A stretch of DNA of 53,391 nt from an uncultured Clostridia bacterium (GTDB taxonomy: Bacteria > Bacillota > Clostridia > UBA1381 > UBA9506): contig CAKSBF010000014.1 of assembly GCA_934438075.1 (NCBI GenBank), positions 1 through 53,391 of the forward strand, read 5' to 3'. A program made the position numbers and the translations under genes. Positions 1 to 8,316 of this stretch are shown here, one piece after another (within the stretch, counting starts at the first letter, position 1; every line of letters starts with the position of its first letter). The notes below the pieces were generated by a model. It did not search any database. It worked only from the letters and a program-made list of their open reading frames with translations, and was not told the origin of the DNA.

Positions 1-149
1 CTCATACGGTCAAGCATAAAGCTATACAGCACCTTTGCTTCAACAGAAATTCCGGAAAGCGTTTCATCGGTAAATAGAATTTTCGGAATACGATAGAATG
101 AAAACTGTTCCGCTTGACTTCCGTAAAAATATTCAAATTGTATTGACAT
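1..149 (-). CDS. Replication initiator protein A (RepA_N-type), N-terminal fragment
   Basis: The gene starts at the ATG complementary to 147-149 and runs off the left edge, so only about 49 residues are visible. They include FSFYRIPKILFTDE followed by SVEAKVLYSFMLDRM, which is the typical N-terminal block of RepA_N replication initiators found on Firmicutes plasmids and integrative conjugative elements. A GGAG-type ribosome binding site precedes the ATG. The family initiates replication of mobile elements; the presence of such an element to the left is an inference from this gene. Confidence 0.8.
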   Translation of the reverse strand, partial: MSIQFEYFYGSQAEQFSFYRIPKILFTDETLSGISVEAKVLYSFMLDRM

Positions 150-183
150 AATTAAACACTCCTTTCTTTGCAATTTTGCGTAT

Positions 184-218
184 AAAAAAAGAACGCTCTA
201 TGTTAAAATAAAGCGTTC
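184..218 (-). terminator. Rho-independent terminator, minus direction
   Basis: GAACGCT (191-197) pairs with AGCGTTC (212-218). Seven A residues at 184-190 give the U run for a minus-strand transcript. It sits just upstream of the repA fragment and would insulate it from transcription arriving from lysS. Confidence 0.7.
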
Positions 219-235
219 AAAAATCATAGATATAC

Positions 236-267
236 AAAAAGAGCCGCAAACATCACATTTGCAGCTC
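236..267 (-). terminator. Rho-independent terminator, minus direction
   Basis: GAGC/GCTC (241-244 with 264-267) stacks on GCAAA/TTTGC (246-250 with 258-262). The stem is followed on the minus strand by five U. It is the first good terminator downstream of lysS. Confidence 0.7.
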
Positions 268-311
268 TAAATAGGCGTTGTTACCTTTCAATGTACAAAT
301 TCCTGCACAAA

Positions 312-341
312 TTGGCGTAGTATTGGCGTAGTGTGGCGTAG
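312..341. repeat. Three tandem copies of an 11-bp unit (TTGGCGTAG core)
   Basis: TTGGCGTAG occurs at 312-320 and 323-331, and TGGCGTAG at 334-341, with an 11-bp period. The block lies between the lysS stop and the mobile-element gene. Short direct repeats at an element end can be arm-type binding sites for an integrase or excisionase. No integrase gene is visible here, so that role is an inference. Confidence 0.6.
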
Positions 342-393
342 TTTTTTGATTGCTCAAAACCCGCAAACCCGCATAAACACTACATTTCTTTGA

Positions 394-1890
394 TTACTTA
401 TTCTCCAACGGCTTCATTGTCGGGAACAGCAACACATCACGGATAGCGGCAGCATTTGTCAGCAGCATGCACATACGATCAATGCCGAAGCCAATGCCTC
501 CGGTCGGGGGCATACCAATTTCGAGCGCATTCATAAAATCCTCATCGGTGGTATTTGCTTCCTCATCCCCCTGCGCCAACAACTCTTCCTGCGTGCGGAA
601 ACGTTCTCTCTGATCAATCGGGTCATTCAATTCCGAATAGGCATTTGCCATTTCCCAACCATTCATGAAAAATTCAAAACGTTCTACATACTCGGGATTT
701 TCCGGTTTCTTCTTGGTCAATGGCGAAATCTCAATCGGGTGATCCATAACAAAAGTTGGCTGTAACAAATGTTCTTCTGCGAATTCTTCAAAGAACAAGC
801 TCAAAATATCACCTTTTTTATGACGCTCCTCGTATTGCACGTGATGTTCTTCGGCGACAGCGCGTGCTTCCTCCAGAGTGTGAATTGTATTAAAGTCCAC
901 ACCGGCATACTTCTTCACCGCATCCACCATTGTAATGCGTTCAAACGGCTTTCCCAAGTCCATTTCAATGCCGTTGTATACAATTTTTGTGCTTCCCAAA
1001 ACCTCCTGTGCTACATGGCGGTACAGATTCTCCGTCAAATCCATCATCCCGTGATAATCGGTGTATGCTTGATACAATTCCATTAAGGTAAATTCCGGAT
1101 TATGACGCGTATCAAGTCCTTCATTACGGAACACACGGCCGATTTCATAGACACGCTCAAGACCTCCGACAATCAAACGCTTCAAGTATAATTCCAGGGA
1201 AATGCGCAGTTTAAAATCCTCATTTAAGGCATTAAAATGTGTTTCGAAAGGTCTCGCAGCCGCACCACCTGCATTCGCAACCAGCATCGGCGTTTCCACC
1301 TCTAAAAATCCTTGCGCATTTAAATAGCTACGAATGCTTGCAATGATTTTGGAGCGCTTCACGAAAGTATCCCGAACCTCTGTATTCATAATCAAATCAA
1401 TATAACGCTGGCGATAACGCAAATCCGTATCGGTCAAACCATGAAATTTTTCCGGCAAAGGCTGAAGGGACTTGGAAAGCAGTATATATTCGGTTACGCG
1501 AACGGATATTTCTTCGGTTTTGGTTTTAAATACCTCACCTTTCACGCCGATAATATCACCGATATCCAGCTTTTTAAATGCATCATACTCATCGTTTAGC
1601 ATATCTTTTTTTACAAACAGCTGAATCCTTCCGCTCACATCAGCCAGATCGCAAAACATAACTTTGCCCATTCCGCGTTTGGACATCAAACGGCCCGCAA
1701 TACTGACAACATTTCCTTCAAATTTATCATAATCAGATTTTATCTGCGCAGCAAAATGTGTTCTGTCATATTTCACCTCGCAAAACGGGTCCTTTCCGCC
1801 GTTTTGAAGTTCAGACAATTTTTCACGCCGTACCCGCAAAATTTCATTCAAATCGGTTTCCGGTGCCTGTGTCTTTGGTTGTTCCTGCAT
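394..1890 (-). CDS. lysS: Lysyl-tRNA synthetase, class II
   Basis: Charges tRNA-Lys with lysine using ATP, in the cytoplasm. The protein has 498 residues, the usual size. An OB-fold anticodon-binding domain lies at about 60-140. Class II motif 2 is RVFRNEGLDTRHNPEFT (about 252-268) and motif 3 is GIGFGIDRM (about 465-473). The ATG has an AGGAGG site 6 nt upstream, which fixes the start. The gene is divergent from murA. Mobile-element DNA begins within 400 bases of its 3' end, so the 3' end of lysS may be an integration target. Confidence 0.97.
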   Translation of the reverse strand: MQEQPKTQAPETDLNEILRVRREKLSELQNGGKDPFCEVKYDRTHFAAQIKSDYDKFEGNVVSIAGRLMSKRGMGKVMFCDLADVSGRIQLFVKKDMLNDEYDAFKKLDIGDIIGVKGEVFKTKTEEISVRVTEYILLSKSLQPLPEKFHGLTDTDLRYRQRYIDLIMNTEVRDTFVKRSKIIASIRSYLNAQGFLEVETPMLVANAGGAAARPFETHFNALNEDFKLRISLELYLKRLIVGGLERVYEIGRVFRNEGLDTRHNPEFTLMELYQAYTDYHGMMDLTENLYRHVAQEVLGSTKIVYNGIEMDLGKPFERITMVDAVKKYAGVDFNTIHTLEEARAVAEEHHVQYEERHKKGDILSLFFEEFAEEHLLQPTFVMDHPIEISPLTKKKPENPEYVERFEFFMNGWEMANAYSELNDPIDQRERFRTQEELLAQGDEEANTTDEDFMNALEIGMPPTGGIGFGIDRMCMLLTNAAAIRDVLLFPTMKPLENK

Positions 1891-1926
1891 GATGATCCTC
1901 CTACATTATTGAAATACATATTATTT

Positions 1927-1955
1927 ATTATACTACAAAATATAAAGAAAGTAAA
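1927..1955 (-). promoter_or_regulatory. Probable lysS promoter
   Basis: On the minus strand, TATAAT (1927-1932) lies 17 nt from TTTACT (1950-1955). The -10 is perfect and the -35 matches 4 of 6. It lies 36 bp upstream of the lysS start. Confidence 0.5.
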
Positions 1956-2015
1956 AGGTTTCTTGCAATTTTTTTAAAATATTTCTCACAAAAGAAAAAA
2001 ACTATATAAAAAATA

Positions 2016-2043
2016 TTGATTTTTTCCTTGAAAATGGTATAAT
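2016..2043 (+). promoter_or_regulatory. Promoter of murA operon
   Basis: TTGATT (2016-2021), a 16-nt spacer, then TATAAT (2038-2043), about 70 bp upstream of murA. Confidence 0.6.
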
Positions 2044-2111
2044 AGATATAATAAAAATGTTTTATTTATACATTATTATAGAGGGGAATTTATTTTGAGG
2101 CGGTGTAACAA

Positions 2112-3365
2112 TTGGAGAAAATAGTAGTTTCGGGGGGAAAAAGACTTCATGGCGAAGTCTTAATCAGCGGAGCGAAAAACGCAGCTGTTGCCATTATACC
2201 GGCTGCAATTTTAGTAAACGGAGTGTGCGTTATAGAAAATGTTCCCAACATTCGTGACGTACATGTAATTGTTGGCATTATGGAGCACATGGGTGCTAAA
2301 ATAGAGTTTTTGGATAAATATACCTTGCGTATTGATTGTTCCTGTATGGATAAGCAAACGGCGCCACAGGAGATGGTCCGGAAAATGCGTGCGTCCTATT
2401 ATTTGCTGGGGGCTCTGCTCGGGCGGTTTCGCCGCGCCGAAGTTGCTATGCCGGGCGGTTGCAATTTTGGTTCACGTCCAATTGACCAGCACATCAAGGG
2501 CTTTAAGGCGCTCGGTGCAGAAGTGTTTTGCGAAGGTGTTGTAAAGGCTGCTGCGGATGAGCTGACCGGAACCTCCATTTATCTGGACATTGTCAGCGTC
2601 GGTGCAACGATTAACGTTATGCTGGCGGCTGTTCTTGCCAAAGGACTTACAACAATTGAAAACGTTGCAAAAGAACCGCATATTGTTGATGTGGCAAACT
2701 TTTTAAATGCCATGGGCGCAGATATTAAGGGTGCCGGTACAGATGTAATTAAAATTCGCGGCGTTGATAAATTAAAAGGCGGTACTTATTCTATCATTCC
2801 CGATCAGATTGAAGCCGGGACATTTATGATTGCCGCAGCAGCAACCGATGGTGATATTTTAGTAAAAAACATTATCCCGAAACATATGGAGTCCGTTTCT
2901 GCAAAACTAATTGAAATTGGTGCCGAAGTTACCGAATTAGATGATGCGATCCGGGTACGCGGAACGGGAAAAATTAAAAATGCGAACGTGAAAACCTTGC
3001 CATACCCGGGTTTTCCGACTGATATGCAGCCTCAGATTGTGTCGCTGCTTTCCGTTGCGGAAGGTACGAGTATTGTTACAGAAAGTGTATGGGATTCCCG
3101 TTTTCAATATGTAGATGAGCTGCGCCGCATGGGAGCGGACATTCGTGTTGATGGTAAGACTGCTGTTATAAACGGCGTACCTCATTTGGAAGGTGCGGCA
3201 GTAAGCGCAACAGATTTGCGCGGAGGAGCAGGTATGGTTATCGCAGGGCTTATGGCAAAAGGTACAACTGAAATCTATGAATTGCAGCATATAGACCGCG
3301 GTTATGAAAAAATGGAAGAAAAGTTTAAGGCTCTCGGTGCAGATATACACCGTGTGATAGATTAG
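2112..3365 (+). CDS. murA: UDP-N-acetylglucosamine 1-carboxyvinyltransferase
   Basis: Transfers enolpyruvate from PEP to UDP-GlcNAc, the first committed step of peptidoglycan synthesis. The 417 residues match the family length. The catalytic cysteine is Cys117 in PGGCNFGSRP, the position that reacts with fosfomycin. The N-terminal GAKNAA and the later DQIEAGTFMIAAA and LRGGAG segments are typical. The start is TTG at 2112 behind a GAGGCGGTG site; no in-frame ATG fits better. It leads a three-gene plus-strand unit with the oxidoreductase subunit 29 nt downstream. Confidence 0.95.
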   Translation: MEKIVVSGGKRLHGEVLISGAKNAAVAIIPAAILVNGVCVIENVPNIRDVHVIVGIMEHMGAKIEFLDKYTLRIDCSCMDKQTAPQEMVRKMRASYYLLGALLGRFRRAEVAMPGGCNFGSRPIDQHIKGFKALGAEVFCEGVVKAAADELTGTSIYLDIVSVGATINVMLAAVLAKGLTTIENVAKEPHIVDVANFLNAMGADIKGAGTDVIKIRGVDKLKGGTYSIIPDQIEAGTFMIAAAATDGDILVKNIIPKHMESVSAKLIEIGAEVTELDDAIRVRGTGKIKNANVKTLPYPGFPTDMQPQIVSLLSVAEGTSIVTESVWDSRFQYVDELRRMGADIRVDGKTAVINGVPHLEGAAVSATDLRGGAGMVIAGLMAKGTTEIYELQHIDRGYEKMEEKFKALGADIHRVID

Positions 3366-3394
3366 AAAATTTACATTTGCGAGGAGACTTGGTT

Positions 3395-3934
3395 ATGAAA
3401 AGTGGAAAGATTATTTTAGCCGGATTTGGCGGTCAGGGGATTTTGTTTGCCGGTAAGGTGCTTGCATATTCGGGATTAAAGGCTGAACGTGAAGTTTCGT
3501 GGCTTCCTTCTTACGGCCCGGAAATGCGCGGCGGCACTGCAAACTGCCATGTGGTTATTTCAGATACTCCTGTCGGTTCGCCCATTATCCCAAATCCCGA
3601 CATTTTAATAGCGATGAATCGTCCGTCATTGGATAAGTTTGAAAATCTGGTAGAAAAGGACGGATATATTATATATGACAGTTCATTGATTGACAGAAAA
3701 ACTGAACGCACAGATGTACATGTATTCCCGATTCCGGCAACTCAACTGGCGTTGGAAGCCGGTCTCGAAAGTCTTGCAAATATGGTTGTTGTTGGTAAAG
3801 TATTAAAAGAAACCGGACTTTATACACTGGAAGAAATTAAAAAGGGTCTGGAAAAAAGTGTTCCTGCAAGCAAAGCGGCACTTTTAGAAAAAAATGTTCA
3901 GGCAATTGAATTAGGTTATCATTATGAAGGATAG
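3395..3934 (+). CDS. 2-oxoacid:acceptor oxidoreductase, gamma subunit (orphan)
   Basis: A 179-residue protein of the pyruvate/ketoisovalerate ferredoxin oxidoreductase gamma family. Its N-terminal GFGGQGILFAGKVLA and the following SYGPEMRGGTANCHV are the family hallmarks. The gamma subunit normally works with thiamine-diphosphate-binding alpha and beta chains to oxidise 2-oxoacids to acyl-CoA. Neither partner is present here: murA is upstream and pgeF overlaps its 3' end by 11 nt. The ATG at 3395 was chosen because GAGGAG lies 8 nt upstream. An earlier TTG at 3377 precedes that site and is unlikely. Confidence 0.88.
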   Translation: MKSGKIILAGFGGQGILFAGKVLAYSGLKAEREVSWLPSYGPEMRGGTANCHVVISDTPVGSPIIPNPDILIAMNRPSLDKFENLVEKDGYIIYDSSLIDRKTERTDVHVFPIPATQLALEAGLESLANMVVVGKVLKETGLYTLEEIKKGLEKSVPASKAALLEKNVQAIELGYHYEG

Positions 3935-4748
3935 AGCTTACTACAGCAGACCAAACGACAGAACACCTGTTGCTTTGGTCTGTCCTTCTTTAGAGGCTTC
4001 CGGCTGTGTACACCATGGTTTCAGCACCCGTTTGGGCGGTGTAAGTAGCGGCCCTCTCGCTTCCTTAAATTTAGGATTGCATACAAAGGACAGCCGGGAA
4101 AATGTTTTCAAAAATTATAGTATTTTTTGTGATACAATCGGGGTAAAAAAAGAAAAACTGGTGTTACCGCATCAAGTGCACAGTTCAGTGGTAAAAACCG
4201 TTACACAGCGTGACGCCGGCAAGGGGCTTATGCGTGAATCAGATTTAGGGGATTTTGACGCACTGATTACTGCAGAAATCGGGCTTCCCATCGCCGTATT
4301 CTACGCCGACTGTACTCCCCTTCTGCTGCTCGACCCGGTTAAAAAGGTTATAGCCGCCGTTCATTCCGGCTGGCGCGGTACACTTGCGCGAATCGGCCGC
4401 AAAACTGTCCAAATTATGCAGCGCGATTTTGGCTGTCTGCCCGAAAATATTCTCGCCGCATTTGGACCTTCCATTAAACAGTGTCACTTTGAAATAGGCA
4501 GTGAGGTTTTTACAGAATTCTGTCAGTCTTTCGGTGCACGCAATATGTACGGAAGCCGGAAAATCGGTGAAAAATATTATGTGGATACTGACCGTCTAAA
4601 CATTGCTCAGCTTCTTGCCGAGGGATTGCTTAAAGAAAACATATCGCGTTGTGATATTTGTACCTTCTGTAACCACGATTCCTTTTACTCCCATCGCGCC
4701 GATAAAGGAAATACCGGCAGAATGTGTGCAGCCATTGAATTAATATAA
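3924..4748 (+). CDS. pgeF: Purine nucleoside phosphorylase / peptidoglycan editing factor (YfiH, laccase-domain family)
   Basis: The 274 residues carry the family zinc-site pattern: HQVHSSVV, FYADCTPLLLLD, HSGWRGTLARI and the C-terminal CTFCNHDSFYSHRADKGNTG. Members are described as zinc-dependent nucleoside phosphorylase/deaminase enzymes and as a factor that prevents wrong residues entering peptidoglycan precursors. Co-transcription with murA fits the cell wall role. The ATG overlaps the upstream gene by 11 nt and has only a weak ribosome binding site, so translation is probably coupled. Confidence 0.9.
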   Translation: MKDRAYYSRPNDRTPVALVCPSLEASGCVHHGFSTRLGGVSSGPLASLNLGLHTKDSRENVFKNYSIFCDTIGVKKEKLVLPHQVHSSVVKTVTQRDAGKGLMRESDLGDFDALITAEIGLPIAVFYADCTPLLLLDPVKKVIAAVHSGWRGTLARIGRKTVQIMQRDFGCLPENILAAFGPSIKQCHFEIGSEVFTEFCQSFGARNMYGSRKIGEKYYVDTDRLNIAQLLAEGLLKENISRCDICTFCNHDSFYSHRADKGNTGRMCAAIELI

Positions 4749-4767
4749 TGCTTTTTTAAAATAATGC

Positions 4768-4796
4768 TTGACAAGCAAGTGCACTTATGTTATACT
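4768..4796 (+). promoter_or_regulatory. Promoter of infC-rpmI-rplT
   Basis: TTGACA (4768-4773), a 17-nt spacer, then TATACT (4791-4796). Confidence 0.85.
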
Positions 4797-4813
4797 ATTA
4801 TTGTTAATAAGCA

Positions 4814-4912
4814 GAAACCTATTCGTTTCTCACCATCAGGCAAAGCCGATATGGTCAATATGCAGCTATTTTGTTTGTATATTTGCGGATAGGATTTCTA
4901 TCCGCTTTTTTT
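4814..4912 (+). promoter_or_regulatory. L20-type leader (attenuator) of infC operon
   Basis: The leader contains an intrinsic terminator: GCGGATAG (4885-4892) pairs with CTATCCGC (4898-4905), followed by seven T. Upstream GAAACCTAT (4814-4822) is complementary, with one bulged A, to ATAGGATTTC (4889-4898), so it forms an antiterminator that would destroy the terminator stem. Between them ACCAT/ATGGT encloses GGC-AAA-GCC. In Bacillus the equivalent leader is bound by ribosomal protein L20, which promotes termination. The pairings are read from the sequence; L20 as ligand is inferred from the operon. Confidence 0.85.
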
Positions 4913-4967
4913 ATGTCATTTGAACAATAATAAAAACTTGAAAAAATAAATTGGAGGTGCTTTTACC

Positions 4968-5477
4968 ATCAGTAAACAGGAATTAATGATTAATGAAGAA
5001 ATTCGTGCGGCTCAGGTACGCCTGGTCAGCGACAGCGGCGAGCAGCTGGGTATTATGTCCTCGAAAGAGGCGCTCGAAATTGCCTACAACAAAAACCTTG
5101 ACCTTGTTATGATTTCACCGAAGGCGCAGCCGCCGGTATGTAAAACCATGGACTACGGCAAGTATAAGTTTGAATTGGCAAAAAGAGACAAAGAAGCGCG
5201 CAAAAATCAAAAAACCATGACCTTAAAAGAAATCCGTGTTTCTCCGTCGATTGATAATCATGATTTTGATACGAAGGTAAATCACACCATCAAGTTTTTA
5301 AAAAACGGTGACAAGGTGAAGATCACGGTTCGTTTCCGCGGGCGCGAAGTACACCACAGCAATCTTGGACTCCAATTATTGGAACGTTTTCGTGATTCTT
5401 TGGATGAGTACGGCACGGCAGAAAAACCGCCGAAGCTGGAAGGGAAAAACATGAGCATGGTTGTTTCACCGAAATAA
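4968..5477 (+). CDS. infC: Translation initiation factor IF-3, ATC start codon
   Basis: IF-3 binds the 30S subunit and checks start-codon and initiator-tRNA pairing. The protein begins ISKQELMINEEIR when read from ATC at 4968, and GGAGGTG lies 8 nt upstream. The in-frame ATG at 4986 would lose conserved N-terminal residues and has no ribosome binding site. A non-canonical ATT/ATC start is the known autoregulatory device of infC, because IF-3 itself discriminates against it. The length from ATC is 169 residues. First gene of the infC-rpmI-rplT operon. Confidence 0.95.
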   Translation: MSKQELMINEEIRAAQVRLVSDSGEQLGIMSSKEALEIAYNKNLDLVMISPKAQPPVCKTMDYGKYKFELAKRDKEARKNQKTMTLKEIRVSPSIDNHDFDTKVNHTIKFLKNGDKVKITVRFRGREVHHSNLGLQLLERFRDSLDEYGTAEKPPKLEGKNMSMVVSPK

Positions 5478-5523
5478 CATAGTTTTTAAATTTTATTATT
5501 ATACATTTGGAAGGAGCAGAGTT

Positions 5524-5721
5524 ATGCCTAAGATTAAGACACATAGAGCATCCGCTAAAAGATTTTCCGTTTCTAAAAACGGCAAGATTAAAATGAACCA
5601 CGCCTACAGAAGCCATATTCTGACTAAGAAATCCACTAAAAGAAAACGTTTGCTTCGTAAGGCAAGCTTCGCAGGAAGCGCAAATGCTAAGGTTATCAAA
5701 AAATTGATTCCTTACAAATAA
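5524..5721 (+). CDS. rpmI: Ribosomal protein bL35
   Basis: A 65-residue basic protein of the large subunit, MPKIKTHRASAKRFSVSKNG at the N terminus and ending LIPYK. The ATG at 5524 has GGAAGGAG upstream. It sits 46 nt after infC and 45 nt before rplT, the canonical Firmicutes order. Confidence 0.97.
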   Translation: MPKIKTHRASAKRFSVSKNGKIKMNHAYRSHILTKKSTKRKRLLRKASFAGSANAKVIKKLIPYK

Positions 5722-5766
5722 TATTACGAAACAGGCTGATAAAACAGATTTTAGGAGGTAACAGAA

Positions 5767-6120
5767 ATGGCAAGAGTAAAAGGTGCTTTGAATACAAGAA
5801 AAAGACATAAAAGAGTATTAAAACTGGCAAAAGGTTATCGCGGTGCAAAGAGTAAATTGTTCCGTACGGCAAAAGAAGCGGTTATGAAATCGCTGTCCTA
5901 TGCATATATTGGCAGAAAGCAAAAGAAGAGAAACTTCCGTCAGTTGTGGATTGCCCGTATTTCCGCACAGGCTAAAATGAATGGTATTAACTATTCCCGT
6001 TTTATGAACGGTCTTAAAAAAGCTGGCATTGAAATGAATCGCAAAATGCTTGCAGAGATTGCAGTAAGCGACAAAGAAGCATTTGCAGCATTGGTTGAAA
6101 AAGCAAAAGAAAATCTGTAG
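5767..6120 (+). CDS. rplT: Ribosomal protein bL20
   Basis: A 117-residue 23S rRNA-binding protein needed early in 50S assembly; in Firmicutes it also represses its own operon through the leader. ARVKGALNTRKRHKR, KGYRGAKSKLFRTA and SYAYIGRKQKKRNFR are conserved blocks. AGGAGG precedes the ATG. It is the last gene of the operon and is followed by a terminator. Confidence 0.97.
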   Translation: MARVKGALNTRKRHKRVLKLAKGYRGAKSKLFRTAKEAVMKSLSYAYIGRKQKKRNFRQLWIARISAQAKMNGINYSRFMNGLKKAGIEMNRKMLAEIAVSDKEAFAALVEKAKENL

Positions 6121-6145
6121 GATTTTCTTGCAAAATAAGACAGAA

Positions 6146-6185
6146 AAGGGTTTTTTGCTACTATTAGTAAAAAGCCCTTCTTTTC
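6146..6185 (+). terminator. Terminator after rplT
   Basis: AAGGGTTTTTTGCT pairs with AGTAAAAAGCCCTT (two G-U pairs, 6-nt loop), followed by TTCTTTT-type sequence. Confidence 0.8.
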
Positions 6186-6221
6186 ATAAAACTCTTAAAT
6201 TTTGGAAAGCGTGTCAGTATT

Positions 6222-7592
6222 ATGATGAAAAAAATGAAGTATTTACTGCATTATAGGATTCATATTCGTCCCATACAGGTTATCTTTTTGGGCTTTGGGC
6301 TGTTAATTTTATTCGGTACACTGCTTCTGAACCTGCCGTTCGCCTCGCAAAACGGCAGATCAATTGGTTTTATCAACGCTATGTTTACCGCTACAAGCGC
6401 AACCTGTGTAACAGGATTGATTGTCGCTGACACGGCAACACAGTGGACCATTTTTGGCAAATGCGTAATTTTGCTGCTGATCCAAATAGGCGGTCTCGGT
6501 TTCATGACACTTGCAACCCTATTTTCCTTAGTGTTGCGCCGAACCATCACTTTAAAAGAACGCCTTTTAATTGCAGAAGCATTAAATTATGAACAAATGC
6601 AAGGTATTGTCCGCCTGGCAAAACATCTGCTGGCAGGTACCTTTATGATTGAAGGAATTGGTGCCGTTATTCTCTCGCTGTGCTTCATTCCCGACTTTGG
6701 GATTGCCAGTGGTATCGGCCGTGGCATTTTTCAGTCAATATCCTCTTTCTGCAATGCCGGTTTTGATTTAATGGGCAGCCGAACCCCATTTTCCAGTATG
6801 ACCCTTTACGCCGGTAATTGGATTGCTAACCTTACGATTATGATGCTCATTATTATCGGCGGTCTTGGTTTCGTTGTTTGGGATGATGTACTGATGAACC
6901 GTCGTTGGTCAAAACTTAGCCCACACAGCAAGCTGGTGTTAATTATCAGCGCAATACTAATCGTATCCGGTGCAGCACTGTTTTTTATTTTTGAAAATAA
7001 TAATCCAAAAACCCTCCAGCACGCGACAATTTCCGAACGCATTTTGACACCGCTGTTTCAGTCGGTTTCTGCCCGCACTGCCGGCTATAACTCTTTACGT
7101 TTAGCTGACATGACGCAGGCATCATTGTTTGTGCTGATACTTTTAATGTTTGTGGGCGGCTCTCCCGGATCTACTGCCGGCGGAATTAAAACAACCACTT
7201 TGGGCGTAATTCTTTTAAGTGCATTTGCACTAATTCGCGGTTCCGAATCAGTTAATCTTTACGAAAGACGCTTACCGCGCTACACGGTAATGAAGGCTCT
7301 GGTTATTGTCGTAATCGCTTTTATTATTGTCGTTACCGGTACAATGGTTTTATTAGTCTTTGAAGACTTTGACTTTCTGTCTATTGTCTTTGAAGTAATT
7401 TCCGCATTTGGTACCGTCGGGCTTACACTCGGTATTACCACAGAATTATCTGCAGCATCCAAATGCGTTTTAATGTGTATTATGTATGCCGGAAGAATCG
7501 GTGTGCTCTCCACTGCATTGGCGATCTTAGCCCGCAGAAATTCCGGAGGCTCCCCAATCAAATACCCGGAGGGAAAAATAATGGTAGGTTAA
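6222..7592 (+). CDS. ktrB: Potassium uptake channel subunit, KtrB/TrkH family
   Basis: The membrane channel subunit of Ktr/Trk potassium uptake, 456 residues with about eight membrane segments plus four pore loops. The four filter signatures are visible: TSATCVTGL (58-66), SFCNAGFD (175-182), ARTAGYN (284-290) and AFGTVGL (395-401). GGSPGSTAGGIKTTT follows the third pore loop. The cytosolic nucleotide-binding partner KtrA/TrkA is normally adjacent but is not in this window. The next gene is a histidine phosphatase 13 nt away. The ribosome binding site is weak. Confidence 0.92.
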   Translation: MMKKMKYLLHYRIHIRPIQVIFLGFGLLILFGTLLLNLPFASQNGRSIGFINAMFTATSATCVTGLIVADTATQWTIFGKCVILLLIQIGGLGFMTLATLFSLVLRRTITLKERLLIAEALNYEQMQGIVRLAKHLLAGTFMIEGIGAVILSLCFIPDFGIASGIGRGIFQSISSFCNAGFDLMGSRTPFSSMTLYAGNWIANLTIMMLIIIGGLGFVVWDDVLMNRRWSKLSPHSKLVLIISAILIVSGAALFFIFENNNPKTLQHATISERILTPLFQSVSARTAGYNSLRLADMTQASLFVLILLMFVGGSPGSTAGGIKTTTLGVILLSAFALIRGSESVNLYERRLPRYTVMKALVIVVIAFIIVVTGTMVLLVFEDFDFLSIVFEVISAFGTVGLTLGITTELSAASKCVLMCIMYAGRIGVLSTALAILARRNSGGSPIKYPEGKIMVG

Positions 7593-7605
7593 AAAGGAGG
7601 CGTAA

Positions 7606-8283
7606 ATGACAACTCTGATTTATGTCCGCCATGGAGAGGCGGAAGGAAATGTAAACCGAAATTTTCACGGATTTTATAATTCTTCACTTACGTCAAACGG
7701 ACGCGAACAAATTAAACGTGCTGCGGTGCGTCTTTCTCAGACACACATTGATGCAATATATTCCAGCGATCTCTCGCGCGCCTATGAAACAGCACAAGCT
7801 ATCGCTGAGGGCCGCAATATTCCCATTCAGATTGATGAACGTTTCCGTGAAATCAACGGCGGCGAATGGGAGGATGTACCCTGGGATGATTTACCAGTCA
7901 AATTTTCTGAAAGCTATCACGACTGGCTATATGAACCATATAAACTGCAAATGCCGGGCGGCGAAAGTATGGCTGACTTCTCTTCGCGGCTGATTACTGC
8001 ATCTGTTGACGCAGCAGAAAAACATCCTTCCCAAACCGTTTGCATTGCCACACACGGTACTGCCATACGTGTACTGCTTTGCTATTTTAGCGGTTGGACG
8101 CTAGAACATTTAAATAATGTTCCTTGGTGCGATAATGCCTCTATTACAACCGTAGAATATGAAAACGGACACTTTACTGTTCGCTCGGAAGGCGATAACG
8201 AGCATTTGAAAGACATCAGTACACTAGCCTCTCAGGACTGGTGGCGCAAGCTGCCGGGCGCAGAAAAACAAAACAAAAAATAA
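7606..8283 (+). CDS. Histidine phosphatase family protein (phosphoglycerate mutase-like)
   Basis: A 225-residue member of the histidine phosphatase superfamily. YVRHGEAEGN at residues 6-15 carries the phospho-accepting histidine, SSDLSRAYETAQ follows, and CIATHGTAIRVL holds the second catalytic histidine. Such proteins include phosphoglycerate mutases, alpha-ribazole phosphatases and broad-specificity phosphatases; the sequence alone does not separate them. AAGGAGG lies just before the ATG. It is co-directional with ktrB and ychF. Confidence 0.88.
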   Translation: MTTLIYVRHGEAEGNVNRNFHGFYNSSLTSNGREQIKRAAVRLSQTHIDAIYSSDLSRAYETAQAIAEGRNIPIQIDERFREINGGEWEDVPWDDLPVKFSESYHDWLYEPYKLQMPGGESMADFSSRLITASVDAAEKHPSQTVCIATHGTAIRVLLCYFSGWTLEHLNNVPWCDNASITTVEYENGHFTVRSEGDNEHLKDISTLASQDWWRKLPGAEKQNKK

Positions 8284-8316
8284 AGCTTAACAACATCACA
8301 TAGGAGGAAACACAGC

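Noticed and set aside
270..390. C-terminal remnant of an integrase gene next to lysS
   Set aside because: A short frame over the GGCGTAG repeats is only an effect of the repeats and shows no recombinase motifs.
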